A stretch of 64,000 nucleotides of DNA from Pontibacterium sinense (GCF_015209595.1 NZ_JADEYS010000019.1:1-64000); one strand, 5' to 3'. Positions 29,480-37,506 are shown, numbered from the stretch's first letter. Notes: a model not told the origin generated them from the sequence alone. Numbers and translations: made by a program.

Positions 29480-31491
29480 GAGCGTGTTCCTGACTGGGTT
29501 GGGGGCGTTGAAGAGTGGAGAGGTGTCACTGCTGTTTGCAACACAATATCGATGGTGTAAGGCAATGGTGTCAGGTTCTCCGGGTCATGGATGACATCGG
29601 ATGAACGTACTTGCAGATTCATCGGTTTCAACAGTTGGTTCAGGTTATGGGTAAATTCCTGTCCCTGAGAATCTCCGCCTGCTTCAGCGCGAATTTGTAC
29701 CTGCCCCGCAGTGCGCTGCACGGATACCAGCTTTACACCTGTGGGTATGCTGATGCTGATCGCTTTTAACAGGACGGGCACCGTGAGCTGTTGTTGCGGC
29801 AGCTCTCGGCTGAGTTGAGACAACAGTTCAGTATTCTTGCCTACTTCCAATTGCGCATCCGCAATCAGCGCTTTCAACCCTGATTGTTGACTGATAATGG
29901 AGCCAAACTGTTTTTGCTTGGCGGATTCTTTTTCGAACTTTTCGTTCAGCTCGGCAAGGCGCTGTTCCTGTTGCCACATGTTGGCGTGCATCCAGAGCAT
30001 AAAACCGGCTAGTGTGGATATGACAACGATGGCCGCTGACAGCTTCAGTGTTTTGGGTTGCAGAAGCTTTTGCCAGATAGGTGGTTCGATATCACGGGCG
30101 GCAATCCAGCTCAGACGTGCACGGGAAACATGATTTAGGAAGTGATCTGCTGCGCCGGAGAGGCTGAGCAGTGCATCGTCACTGAGTCCATCAGGTGTGA
30201 CCAAATCCGGAGCATCCAGCGTCAGGCTGTGTACGTTGATGCCCAACTCCAGGCTGAGTTGGCGTAACTGCTGATCACCCAGCAGTTCCTGATGGTTGAT
30301 ATAGAGGTTTTTCAGATCGGACGGTAACACACCGGTCAGCGTGTTGATCTGGTGGGCATCAACCGCACCGGGTAAACGTTCGGCGACCTGTATTTCGGTT
30401 ACGCCCCCGGCATGCCCGCTGATGCAGGCCAGTTGTTCCTGATGCAGTTCAATCAGCCATTGTTCCTGATCGGTACAGCGATGGGACAAACTGGCGAAAC
30501 TCGCCCCTACAGACGGATAAAAGGCTTCAATTTTCAGGCCGTTGAGATTAAATGCCCCAACCCAGCGGCGGCGAACCTCTTTGCTCATGCCACTGACCAG
30601 CCATTTATGGGCGCTGTTATTGTCCTCTTCGGCACTGAGCAACACTTCATCACTGAGTGTTTGCTCTGAGAGGTTTTCTTCTGCCTGCCAGCCATATACC
30701 AGATCATCATCCAGTGCGACCAGTTTGCCCTGCAGGGAAAAGCACTCTTCCAGCTGTGCATAGCTGATGTACTTCATCTGTACAGCCAGATCACCAAAGC
30801 GGATCATGGCGCTTTCACCGCCCTGACTCTGGCGTAGCTGCAGTTCTGTGACCAGTTCATCACGCTGCTGCGGACTGAGGTATCCGCGCTCGACCAGCAT
30901 GGAGCCGATCAACCACTGTTTATTCTGTTGAGTCACCGCCCCTTCCAGCTCCCAGCGGATCAGCTCCTGCATCTGTTCATCGGAACGTGGACGCAATGGG
31001 CTGACGGGCAGATCAACTAAGGATGAAACGACGCTGGGGGTGATCAGAATCGCGCGTTTGGGCAGGCGACGCTGATGCTGCTTCAGCTGTTCCATCACTT
31101 CGGCAATGGCACGGGTGAAATCTACGTTGCGGGATTCGGCCACGATGGCCGGAACAGCGTAATGGCGGGAGTTGCGGATCAGTGCTCCGCGCAAGCCAAA
31201 ACTACCCGCTTGAAACGCAATCATGGCGAAGCTTGGCCCGACCGAAAAATATCCAGCCAAGGTATTGAGTTTGAGTAGATTAAAACGTTCTCTGGATGCA
31301 CCTTCTGGCACATCCGGTAGCGTCTCAGCCAGATCCACATCCTGATGGAGATGATCGTCCTGTTGATCAACGGGCTGACCGGTGAACGGATTGATACTGA
31401 CCGTCTCAGGATCCTGGGCGATCTCTGTGACGTGATCATCAATCACCGTTTCGGTTTTACGGCGCAGCAGTTTGTTAATCAGGTTTTTCAA
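29476..31491 (-). CDS. PilM/PilN (GspL-like) fusion with inserted GspE-N-like module
   Basis: A 671-residue protein. Residues 80-480 resemble the actin-like PilM/GspL cytoplasmic domain (FAMIAFQAGSFGLRGALI, LPKRAILITPSVVSSLVDLP, ELIRWELEGAV). Then come a membrane helix (about 484-501), a coiled-coil stretch (505-560) and a PilN-type periplasmic domain (LLKAISISIPTGVKLVSVQ). Inside the actin-like part, residues 195-255 contain two units (IGSMLVERGYLSPQQRDELV and FGDLAVQMKYISYAQLEECF) of the kind found at the N-terminus of GspE/MshE ATPases. That insertion is unexpected for the family. The N-terminal 75 residues are acidic and probably disordered. Confidence 0.78.
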   Translation of the reverse strand: MKNLINKLLRRKTETVIDDHVTEIAQDPETVSINPFTGQPVDQQDDHLHQDVDLAETLPDVPEGASRERFNLLKLNTLAGYFSVGPSFAMIAFQAGSFGLRGALIRNSRHYAVPAIVAESRNVDFTRAIAEVMEQLKQHQRRLPKRAILITPSVVSSLVDLPVSPLRPRSDEQMQELIRWELEGAVTQQNKQWLIGSMLVERGYLSPQQRDELVTELQLRQSQGGESAMIRFGDLAVQMKYISYAQLEECFSLQGKLVALDDDLVYGWQAEENLSEQTLSDEVLLSAEEDNNSAHKWLVSGMSKEVRRRWVGAFNLNGLKIEAFYPSVGASFASLSHRCTDQEQWLIELHQEQLACISGHAGGVTEIQVAERLPGAVDAHQINTLTGVLPSDLKNLYINHQELLGDQQLRQLSLELGINVHSLTLDAPDLVTPDGLSDDALLSLSGAADHFLNHVSRARLSWIAARDIEPPIWQKLLQPKTLKLSAAIVVISTLAGFMLWMHANMWQQEQRLAELNEKFEKESAKQKQFGSIISQQSGLKALIADAQLEVGKNTELLSQLSRELPQQQLTVPVLLKAISISIPTGVKLVSVQRTAGQVQIRAEAGGDSQGQEFTHNLNQLLKPMNLQVRSSDVIHDPENLTPLPYTIDIVLQTAVTPLHSSTPPTQSGTRS

Positions 31492-31597
31492 AACAGATGC
31501 TTCCGGTTGTGTTCTGTCGCAGCCCTCACCGAGGGCGACGTTTTGGATGTGTGTCCGTTTGTTGTGTTACGGAATCATTCGCGATTAATGATGATGC

Positions 31598-32104
31598 TTA
31601 GTGAAGCGTCTCCGCTCCGATCACAACCAAACGCGGGCCTTTGGCGTAGTTGTAGATATGAACGGCATAAAAATGACTGAGTTCGTTTTGAGGTAGTAAC
31701 TTCAATTGCAGGGCGGCTGGTTTACTGACATAAACGGCAATAACACGTCCGTCTTTTGCGCCCACAAAAGCACTGTGACTGATCTCGGGCATATCCCCGT
31801 CACCCCAGAGGTTTAACGCATCGTAAACCAGTGAAAAATGACCCGCTTTTGGAGGAGCCATCAGCGTCGCGTCAAATTGGATGGTCGAAGGAGGCAGCAT
31901 CAGACGCTGCTGCTTTTCGATCATCTGTGCGGAAAGTTGGTTGGCGTCGATAAACTCGTTCAACACAACCGATTCGAATGGCGGTGAAACAGCCGCTGTG
32001 TCCGGTATATCTGCTGCAAAGACTTGGCCGCTAAATGCCAATAACACCAGCGCAAGCAAAATAGACGGGCGTAATGAAAGAGATGCCAAGCTAAACAACT
32101 GCAT
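31598..32104 (-). CDS. Secreted protein of unknown function in the filament locus
   Basis: A 168-residue protein with a clear signal peptide (RPSILLALVLLAFSGQVFA, cut expected near residue 30). The mature part is about 138 residues with no cysteine and no motif I recognise; segments such as GHFSLVYDALNLWGDGDMPE and RVIAVYVSKPAALQL look beta-rich. It lies between the major prepilin and the PilM/N fusion, so a role in the periplasm or outer membrane of the same machine is likely but unproven. Confidence 0.72.
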   Translation of the reverse strand: MQLFSLASLSLRPSILLALVLLAFSGQVFAADIPDTAAVSPPFESVVLNEFIDANQLSAQMIEKQQRLMLPPSTIQFDATLMAPPKAGHFSLVYDALNLWGDGDMPEISHSAFVGAKDGRVIAVYVSKPAALQLKLLPQNELSHFYAVHIYNYAKGPRLVVIGAETLH

Positions 32105-32145
32105 AGTGATGACTCGGGTAAGAAGAAGGGGAGAATCTGAAACGT

Positions 32146-32175
32146 AAAAGGCCGATCAGGTTGCCCTGACCGGCC
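32146..32175 (-). terminator. Terminator after the major prepilin gene
   Basis: An 11-bp stem with one non-Watson-Crick position, GGCCGATCAGG/CCTGACCGGCC (32150-32160, 32165-32175), 4-nt loop, followed on the minus strand by TTTT (32149-32146). It lies 36 nt after the prepilin stop. In such loci a leaky terminator here lets the subunit be made in excess over the machine. Confidence 0.8.
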
Positions 32176-32210
32176 CGGGAGGTATTAACTCCAGCTAACC
32201 GGTCATACGA

Positions 32211-33275
32211 TTAGATGGTGTTACGTGTACCATCCCATTCACCCAGTTCTTCTTCTTTGGTGTCACCAGCGCCATCGACAATCGCGGCCAGAGTAACCTG
32301 TTCGCCGGCAGTGATACCGGTACCACCTGCTCCAACCGTACCGATGTTAAACAGAGCGACAAATCGGTTGTATTGGGTTTCAGATACATGACGGTATACC
32401 GGTACGGAGGTCATACCACCCAGATCATTCGCATTAAACAGAGAAGACGATGGACCTAAGCCTACCGCCATCAATACTGGTGCGTTTGCAACACCTGCAG
32501 TGATTGCAGAACCGTCAGTCGCCAGTGCTGTAGCATCAAAACCAGCCCCCGCCTGTCCCATGACTCGTTCGTAACCACCAGTCCAAAGGGCAACTTTAGG
32601 AGCATCGTTCAGCTGGAAGCCAGCTGTTCCAGCGTCACCATCAATATTATTCCATGTAGCACCACAGCCGTTTGCAGCCGGAGACAGGAAGATGTTACCG
32701 GCAACGACTGCATTCCCACGTGATGCGATCAGTGCATCTACATCAGCACATGTTCCTGCATCGGGTGGATCACCTGCAGCGTTCAGGTATTTCAGGCTGG
32801 TAATACCACCAGCGTTCATGATTTCGGCAATCTCCACTGGTAGGTTGATCAGTGCGATATCTTCAATTGCCAGCAGCTCATTTGAAGGAGAGGTTGCAGT
32901 TCCGGCAACGGCTGCGCCTGCGGCGAAGTCAGTTCCTGCATCAGTGACTTCTACCAGGGAATCAAAGCCGGTCGGCAATGCATTTCTGTTCAGGACACGG
33001 AAGGTACGAATACCTTTGTTCAGCTCATCCATCATAGTGACGTGAGCCGCAGCAGATGCACGTGCGTCAGTGTCCTGCAGTGCCAGAGAGGCGGTACCGG
33101 CGATCGCGGCCAGAATCGCAACAACAACCAGCAATTCAAGCAGGGTGAAACCGCCCTGTTTTGCTTTAAGTGTGCGGAATTTAGAACGCAGCTCTACGTC
33201 CTGAATGTCATTTTCTTTTACGTCAGCGAATTTAGCGGTCAGCGCAGCGCGCTTGTTCATCAGAGAGTTAAACAT
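32211..33275 (-). CDS. Major prepilin candidate with unusually long leader
   Basis: A 354-residue prepilin. The processing site lies at Gly42, followed by FTLLELLVVVAILAAIAG with Glu at +5. The leader is thus 42 residues, far longer than the usual 6-26, and is charged (AKFADVKENDIQDVELR). The mature protein (about 312 residues) is rich in Ala, Gly, Thr and Asp and has four or so cysteines. A terminator directly after it and a structured leader RNA before it suggest separate, high expression. A start at Met6 is possible but has no ribosome site; Met1 has GGAAAA upstream. Confidence 0.85.
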   Translation of the reverse strand: MFNSLMNKRAALTAKFADVKENDIQDVELRSKFRTLKAKQGGFTLLELLVVVAILAAIAGTASLALQDTDARASAAAHVTMMDELNKGIRTFRVLNRNALPTGFDSLVEVTDAGTDFAAGAAVAGTATSPSNELLAIEDIALINLPVEIAEIMNAGGITSLKYLNAAGDPPDAGTCADVDALIASRGNAVVAGNIFLSPAANGCGATWNNIDGDAGTAGFQLNDAPKVALWTGGYERVMGQAGAGFDATALATDGSAITAGVANAPVLMAVGLGPSSSLFNANDLGGMTSVPVYRHVSETQYNRFVALFNIGTVGAGGTGITAGEQVTLAAIVDGAGDTKEEELGEWDGTRNTI

Positions 33276-33515
33276 TGTTTTTCCAGTTCAATCGAAGTTT
33301 GGGTTTGAGACTGTTGACGTAAGAGCAGACTCCCCCCGCGGGAGCTGTGACAACTTACCCAGTCCAATTGAACGCTTCCCTTGGTGTTGTCTGCTGATCA
33401 GACCCGGGCACCCCGCCCGACACCGCTTCAGAACACAATCCGTTGGTTCCTACCATTTTTGTTTATCAGGGTGTGGCCACCCTCACGTATTTACTGCGTC
33501 CGTTCTTTCTGGTGA
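33276..33515 (-). promoter_or_regulatory. Structured leader region of the major prepilin gene
   Basis: No gene. On the minus-strand RNA, 33424-33383 can fold into a compact three-way junction: outer stem GGUGU/ACACC (33420-33424 with 33383-33387), hairpin CGGGC/GCCCG (33405-33419) and hairpin GUCUG/CAGAC (33389-33403). Further upstream lies a hairpin AGGGTG/CACCCT (33468-33483). I see no convincing -35/-10 pair, and no match to a riboswitch class I know. Confidence 0.45.
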
Positions 33516-33782
33516 TTAAGCCAGAATATCCTTCTTCAGCCAGGCTTTGATGACCGATTCATCCGCAAGCGCGTGACTGCAATTGAGTACATAACGGTGT
33601 TGTTTACCGCAATGGATGATGATCTCCTTCTGACCACGGCGAAGGATCTTCATTTCGATCCGCATATCACCATAGCCATCGTGTTCAAACAGTTCAGCGT
33701 AGAGATCAAATAGCGTCTGGAGAACCGCTTTATGCTGGTCAATTTCTTCCAGCTGTTTCGCCTTCACTGTCTGTTCAGTCAT
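33516..33782 (-). CDS. Small cytoplasmic protein with Fur-type promoter
   Basis: An 88-residue soluble protein (MTEQTVKAKQLEEIDQHKAV), predicted helical at the N-terminus and beta in the middle (MRIEMKILRRGQKEIIIHCG). There are two cysteines (IHCG, NCSHA) and several histidines, which could bind metal, but no known motif. I do not recognise the family. Its own promoter overlaps a Fur box (33818-33836). It is co-directional with the filament genes and sits between the lipoprotein and the major prepilin, so iron-dependent control inside the locus is plausible. Confidence 0.72.
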   Translation of the reverse strand: MTEQTVKAKQLEEIDQHKAVLQTLFDLYAELFEHDGYGDMRIEMKILRRGQKEIIIHCGKQHRYVLNCSHALADESVIKAWLKKDILA

Positions 33783-33817
33783 AACACTCCATCCCGGGCT
33801 TTAATAACACTGCTAAT

Positions 33818-33853
33818 GCAAATCATTATCATTACGTTATTGGTATGAGTCAA
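33818..33853 (-). promoter_or_regulatory. Promoter overlapped by a Fur box
   Basis: Minus-strand -35 TTGACT (33848-33853), exactly 17-nt spacer, -10 GATAAT (33825-33830). The plus-strand 19-mer 33818-33836 (GCAAATCATTATCATTACG), read as its complement, matches 14 of 19 positions of the Fur consensus and covers the -10. The box lies 36-54 nt before the 88-residue gene. Confidence 0.7.
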
Positions 33854-33889
33854 GCTTAAAGTTGAACAGTGAATAAAAAAGTACGAAAT

Positions 33890-34165
33890 TTAATCTTTAT
33901 AGATCAGCACAGATCGGGTTTTTTCTGTGTTTTCGGAGATTTTAGGTTCAAATTCGACGATGTATCCAGCCTGCTCTTTTTGTTCACCAGAATAGGCCTT
34001 CTGAAAAACAAACATCTTCAGTGCGGATCCTTTCTCTAAGTCGTGCGTGGCGACCTGAGTTTCAGATGTGATAGAGACGGATTTTTTAACCGGACCCAGT
34101 GTGCAGCCAGTAAGTAATACGATTGCTATCAGGGCTGTGATTCGCTTTATGGGTCTGTGACTCAT
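33890..34165 (-). CDS. Small lipoprotein following the secretin gene
   Basis: A 91-residue lipoprotein with signal and lipobox ITALIAIVLLTGC, lipidated at Cys21. The residue after it is Thr, so it probably goes to the outer membrane. The mature part (about 70 residues) is charged with no motif I recognise. It overlaps the secretin gene by 4 nt and is likely translated with it. By position it could be a pilotin-like or secretin accessory protein, but it is much smaller than PilF and has no TPR. Confidence 0.78.
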   Translation of the reverse strand: MSHRPIKRITALIAIVLLTGCTLGPVKKSVSITSETQVATHDLEKGSALKMFVFQKAYSGEQKEQAGYIVEFEPKISENTEKTRSVLIYKD

Positions 34166-36318
34166 CGGTTCCCAGCCTCCAATGTCTGAATTATGTCTGC
34201 CATCGGTTTATCCGAGAGCAGATAGAGATGGGTACTGTCTTTGCCCTGATTAAACGGGGCCAGACTTTCCTGATCGGTTGTTGCCGCCAGCCACTCGCCC
34301 GGTAGCTCAGGCAGCCGGATTGGTTGAGCTGAATCGGATTGATTGCGGACTTTAACTGTAGTGATATGTAATCCATCTAGTTCGGCTGCCCTGACCGGCC
34401 AGGCGACCAGTGCGGTATTGTCCAGCAACGCCGCTAAAGGTGTTTGTACCACCTCATTCACCTGTAGGCCTGAAAGCGCTGGTAGCGGCTGATCATGAGC
34501 TTGTGCGTAGGCGTATCGACTGAGGGCAACATAATCGGCGACCTCGTAAGATCTGGCTTGTGGCGTAGCGGTGGTGCTGGACGGTTCTTTGTACGTATCG
34601 TAGTCGAACTCACTGATCTCTCGGGATTTGTCCTGTGACTCTTCCGGGCTGAGCAGAATATGCGGTGTCAGCAGCATGACGTACTGTGAGTTGGTGTCGG
34701 CTGTGTTTTTGCTTTTGAACAGGTCTCCAAGGAATGGAAGATCGCCCAATAGCGGCACTTTGGTTTCGGCCTCGGATGAGGAGTTGTCGATCATACCGCC
34801 CAGTGCAATGGTATAGCCGTCTTTAGCCACGACGACTGTTTTGACGTTTTCCTCTTCGACAGAGTCCAGATCCACGGATTTAATCTGATTATCGCTGTTA
34901 TCAAAGTACGGGAAGCGCAAGCCCCCCCGCTTTACGGTGGAGGTTTCCTGCAGAATATCAATTGTCACTGTGCGATCTGCGTTGATGCTCGGCAGCAGTA
35001 TCAGGGTGTTGCCCACTTTGCGCCGTTCGGTTTCGAGCGTTGAGGTGGTGCTGGTTGAGCGATCACCGGATTCGTTAGCGTTAGAAAACAGCGTCGAGGT
35101 ATCCAGGCTGGTGGCGATCACTTTCTCTTCACCGATAAACAGGCGTGCGGGTCGGTTGTTGGACGCCATCACCACCGGTTTGGCGATCGCTTCTGCCTGA
35201 TTGTTTTTCTCCAGTAAAGAGACCTTGGCATTCACGTATTTACTGTAAAGCTGGTAAAAACCACCGGTAACCGAGTCGAAGCCTGCGGCAGTGACATTGT
35301 CTCCGCTGAGTTGCGAGAAGCGCCGCGCTAGCGTCGATATGGTATCGCTACTGGCAGTGTAAGGAGTGTTGGCAAAGTTGGTCGAGGACGGTGTGAAGGT
35401 TCCGGTTGCGGTGATGCCCTCTACGACCTGAGCATCATTAAACGACAGGTTAAAGTCTTGATCATACTCATCTCCCACGCTGATCCGCACGATCTTCATC
35501 TCCAGCAGGACTTGTGGTGTTGGCCGGTCGGTCTCCTGGACGATTTTTTCGATCTCAGCCATGGCATTTTCATCGCTGGTGCGTACAAACAGCAGGTTAT
35601 GAATGGCATTGGTGGTGACGTAGATCGGTGTCGTTGCACCTAGCAAGCGGCTGGCTTTATCCGCGTCGACGTTTTCCGTTTCACCCAGTTGTTTAATCAC
35701 ACCACTGCTGAGCTCCTGATCGGCGAGCTGAACAGTCTTGTCTTTATCGTCTGTGTCGTCGCTACTATCCGTATTGGTATCGTTGTTATTGTTTTCGTCG
35801 TCATTTTCGGAGCGGCGAGCGACAACCGTTGCTTCATCGGCCGTATCAAAATTCAGCCCGTCAAAGCCGTTATTGTCCTCTTCCAAGGTCAGTTCAACGC
35901 GGTCTCCATACAGATTTTTAATGGTTTGAGCTGCGGACTCCGTATTCTGATGGCGTAAGGTGAACGTGCGTACGATATCGTCACGGTAAACCACAATATC
36001 GCCCTGATACTGCTCTTCGGTCATGATCAGATAGCTGTTATTGTTTTTGCTATAGCGATACCAGAGCCCGGATACGCGCGCTAAGGTATCCACCGCGTGC
36101 TTCAGGTTTACATCACGTAGCAGCAGATTAACCTGAGCCCCGCTGGCGGCCTGAGTGACCGCGATGTTACTGCCGGTCATCGCTGCCAGAATACGGGTCG
36201 CATCCTCGATGGCTGCGTCTTTAAATTCAACAAACTCGATCGTTTTGGCGACTGCATTGGCTGTAGGGGCCGCGATGCACAGACAGACCATTAGCGTCTG
36301 GATATATTTTTTCATCAC
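34162..36318 (-). CDS. Secretin (PilQ/GspD/MshL family) with C-terminal extension
   Basis: A 718-residue outer-membrane secretin. After a signal peptide (to about residue 24) come an STN-like N-terminal part (28-95), an N-domain region split by an acidic Asp/Asn linker (about 169-195), and a secretin core (265-556) with VPLLGDLPFLGDLFKS and YVMLLTPHIL near its end. Secretins usually stop soon after; here about 150 residues follow (to 718), including TTVKVRNQSDSAQPIRLPEL and DSTHLYLLSDKP. From memory this resembles the C-terminal part of DUF3438/TraK-like proteins of conjugative elements. It overlaps the PilP-like gene and the lipoprotein gene by 4 nt each. Confidence 0.87.
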   Translation of the reverse strand: MMKKYIQTLMVCLCIAAPTANAVAKTIEFVEFKDAAIEDATRILAAMTGSNIAVTQAASGAQVNLLLRDVNLKHAVDTLARVSGLWYRYSKNNNSYLIMTEEQYQGDIVVYRDDIVRTFTLRHQNTESAAQTIKNLYGDRVELTLEEDNNGFDGLNFDTADEATVVARRSENDDENNNNDTNTDSSDDTDDKDKTVQLADQELSSGVIKQLGETENVDADKASRLLGATTPIYVTTNAIHNLLFVRTSDENAMAEIEKIVQETDRPTPQVLLEMKIVRISVGDEYDQDFNLSFNDAQVVEGITATGTFTPSSTNFANTPYTASSDTISTLARRFSQLSGDNVTAAGFDSVTGGFYQLYSKYVNAKVSLLEKNNQAEAIAKPVVMASNNRPARLFIGEEKVIATSLDTSTLFSNANESGDRSTSTTSTLETERRKVGNTLILLPSINADRTVTIDILQETSTVKRGGLRFPYFDNSDNQIKSVDLDSVEEENVKTVVVAKDGYTIALGGMIDNSSSEAETKVPLLGDLPFLGDLFKSKNTADTNSQYVMLLTPHILLSPEESQDKSREISEFDYDTYKEPSSTTATPQARSYEVADYVALSRYAYAQAHDQPLPALSGLQVNEVVQTPLAALLDNTALVAWPVRAAELDGLHITTVKVRNQSDSAQPIRLPELPGEWLAATTDQESLAPFNQGKDSTHLYLLSDKPMADIIQTLEAGNR

Positions 36319-36890
36319 TGAATCACCACTTTTTCACCAAGGTTGCCGAACTCAATAATCAGGTTAAGCGGGTTGATCTCAACGATCCGTACAACGGTAT
36401 CGCTGGTCATCTGTTGCAGGCCCACTTTGTCTCCTTCCTTCACGACAAAGGTGCCGAGACCGTTGATATTTAAAAGACCGGCCTTTTCACCGTCCATACG
36501 GATAAAGCCGCGAAATTGCATGCGAGGGATACCCTGAGATTCTTCCTGTTGTGCTTGGCTTAGCGAGAATTTACCGCTGCTCTTTGTATCCTCGGTGGTG
36601 TTACCCCCCAGACGTTTAGGGACAAAGAGGTCTTTTTTCTGGCGGCTCGGTGCTGAAGGCTGACGGGTCTGTTCGGTATCGGCAAATGGGTCACGCGCGT
36701 TACGCGATAGACGTTTATCCATCTGCTGATTCACGCGTGCATAGTACTGCTCGAGTTTTTTCAGATTTCCGGCCAGATCGGAAGAGTCTAATGCTTCAAC
36801 TCTAAGGGGGGATGGTGACTCGTTGGCTGTTTCTGCCTGTGCGATCAGGGGTATCCATACAACGAGCGCCAGCAGAAAGCGAACAGCCAC
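36315..36890 (-). CDS. PilP/MshK-like inner-membrane or periplasmic protein
   Basis: A 191-residue protein with an N-terminal signal or anchor (FLLALVVWIPLIAQA), a polar linker containing SRNARDPFADTE, which resembles the R.PF motif of PilP/MshK, and a C-terminal beta domain (MQFRGFIRMDGEKAGLLNINGLGTFVVKEGDKVG), like the PilP/GspC HR domain that docks on the secretin N0. Start is GTG at 36890 with GGAG 6 nt before it. It is the first gene of the filament locus and the next gene is the secretin, the usual order. Confidence 0.78.
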   Translation of the reverse strand: MAVRFLLALVVWIPLIAQAETANESPSPLRVEALDSSDLAGNLKKLEQYYARVNQQMDKRLSRNARDPFADTEQTRQPSAPSRQKKDLFVPKRLGGNTTEDTKSSGKFSLSQAQQEESQGIPRMQFRGFIRMDGEKAGLLNINGLGTFVVKEGDKVGLQQMTSDTVVRIVEINPLNLIIEFGNLGEKVVIQ

Positions 36891-36942
36891 GTGTGTCTCC
36901 AGAGTGTATGAAGTTGAGTACTTCAGGGTTATTTAGCCCTAC

Positions 36943-36986
36943 ATTCTATGCATTTTATAATCGTTTTCAATAATAAAAACGATTAT
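36943..36986. promoter_or_regulatory. Promoter of the filament operon with inverted repeat/Fur-like site
   Basis: Minus-strand -35 TTGAAA (36965-36970), 16-nt spacer, -10 TAGAAT (36943-36948). A perfect 11-bp inverted repeat ATAATCGTTTT/AAAACGATTAT (36957-36967, 36976-36986) covers the -35 and lies between the divergent PilP-like and DoxX-like genes. The minus strand also contains AATGATAATCG, a partial Fur box (about 13 of 19). Confidence 0.6.
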
Positions 36987-37032
36987 CATTTAGATTGTGT
37001 TGTTTGATTTTGCCATAGGAAGGGATGCAATT

Positions 37033-37506
37033 GTGGGAACAGATCTGGCGTTGGTAGGGTTAAGAGTTTGTTTAGGTTCGATTTTTATTGTTCATGGGGC
37101 GGATAAGCTGGGATGGGATAGCGGTGTATTCTGGCGCGAAGATAACCTGCTGGACTATACCCTGATTCAATTGCAGGGATTTACGCAACTAGTAGCGGGT
37201 TTATTTGGTTTTCTTTCTGACGATCAGATTCGCTATCTGGCGCTGTCAGCCGCGTTGATCGAACTGCTGGCTGGTTGGGCGCTGGTGCTGGGTTTTTTCA
37301 CGCGACATGCTGCACTGCTATTGAGTGGATTGATGATCGTTGCGATCTATTTTCATCTGCCGCAGGGGTTTTATGCCCGTGATGGTGGGTTTGAGTGGGC
37401 GATGTTGTGTCTGGCGGGCAGTCAGGTGATGGTGTTTATGGGGGCAGGACGTTTTTCTGTCAGTGGGATATTCCGTGCGGTGAGCACAGCGGAAAGTCAG
37501 GTGTAG
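37033..37506 (+). CDS. DoxX-family membrane protein
   Basis: A DoxX-type protein (157 residues from the chosen start) with four membrane helices: LALVGLRVCLGSIFIVHGADKL, a region around LIQLQGFTQLVAGLFGFL, LALSAALIELLAGWALVLGFF, and HAALLLSGLMIVAIYFHL. GADKL and ELLAGWALVLG are typical of the family. A GTG start at 37033 with AGGAAGGG upstream is preferred; an upstream GTG (36997) without ribosome site would add 12 residues. Function of the family is poorly known. It is divergent from the filament operon and followed by a REP hairpin. Confidence 0.78.
   Translation: MGTDLALVGLRVCLGSIFIVHGADKLGWDSGVFWREDNLLDYTLIQLQGFTQLVAGLFGFLSDDQIRYLALSAALIELLAGWALVLGFFTRHAALLLSGLMIVAIYFHLPQGFYARDGGFEWAMLCLAGSQVMVFMGAGRFSVSGIFRAVSTAESQV

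Noticed and set aside
33276-33515. c-di-GMP riboswitch before the prepilin
   Set aside because: I looked for the conserved GEMM-I elements and did not find them; only an unclassified three-way junction is supported.
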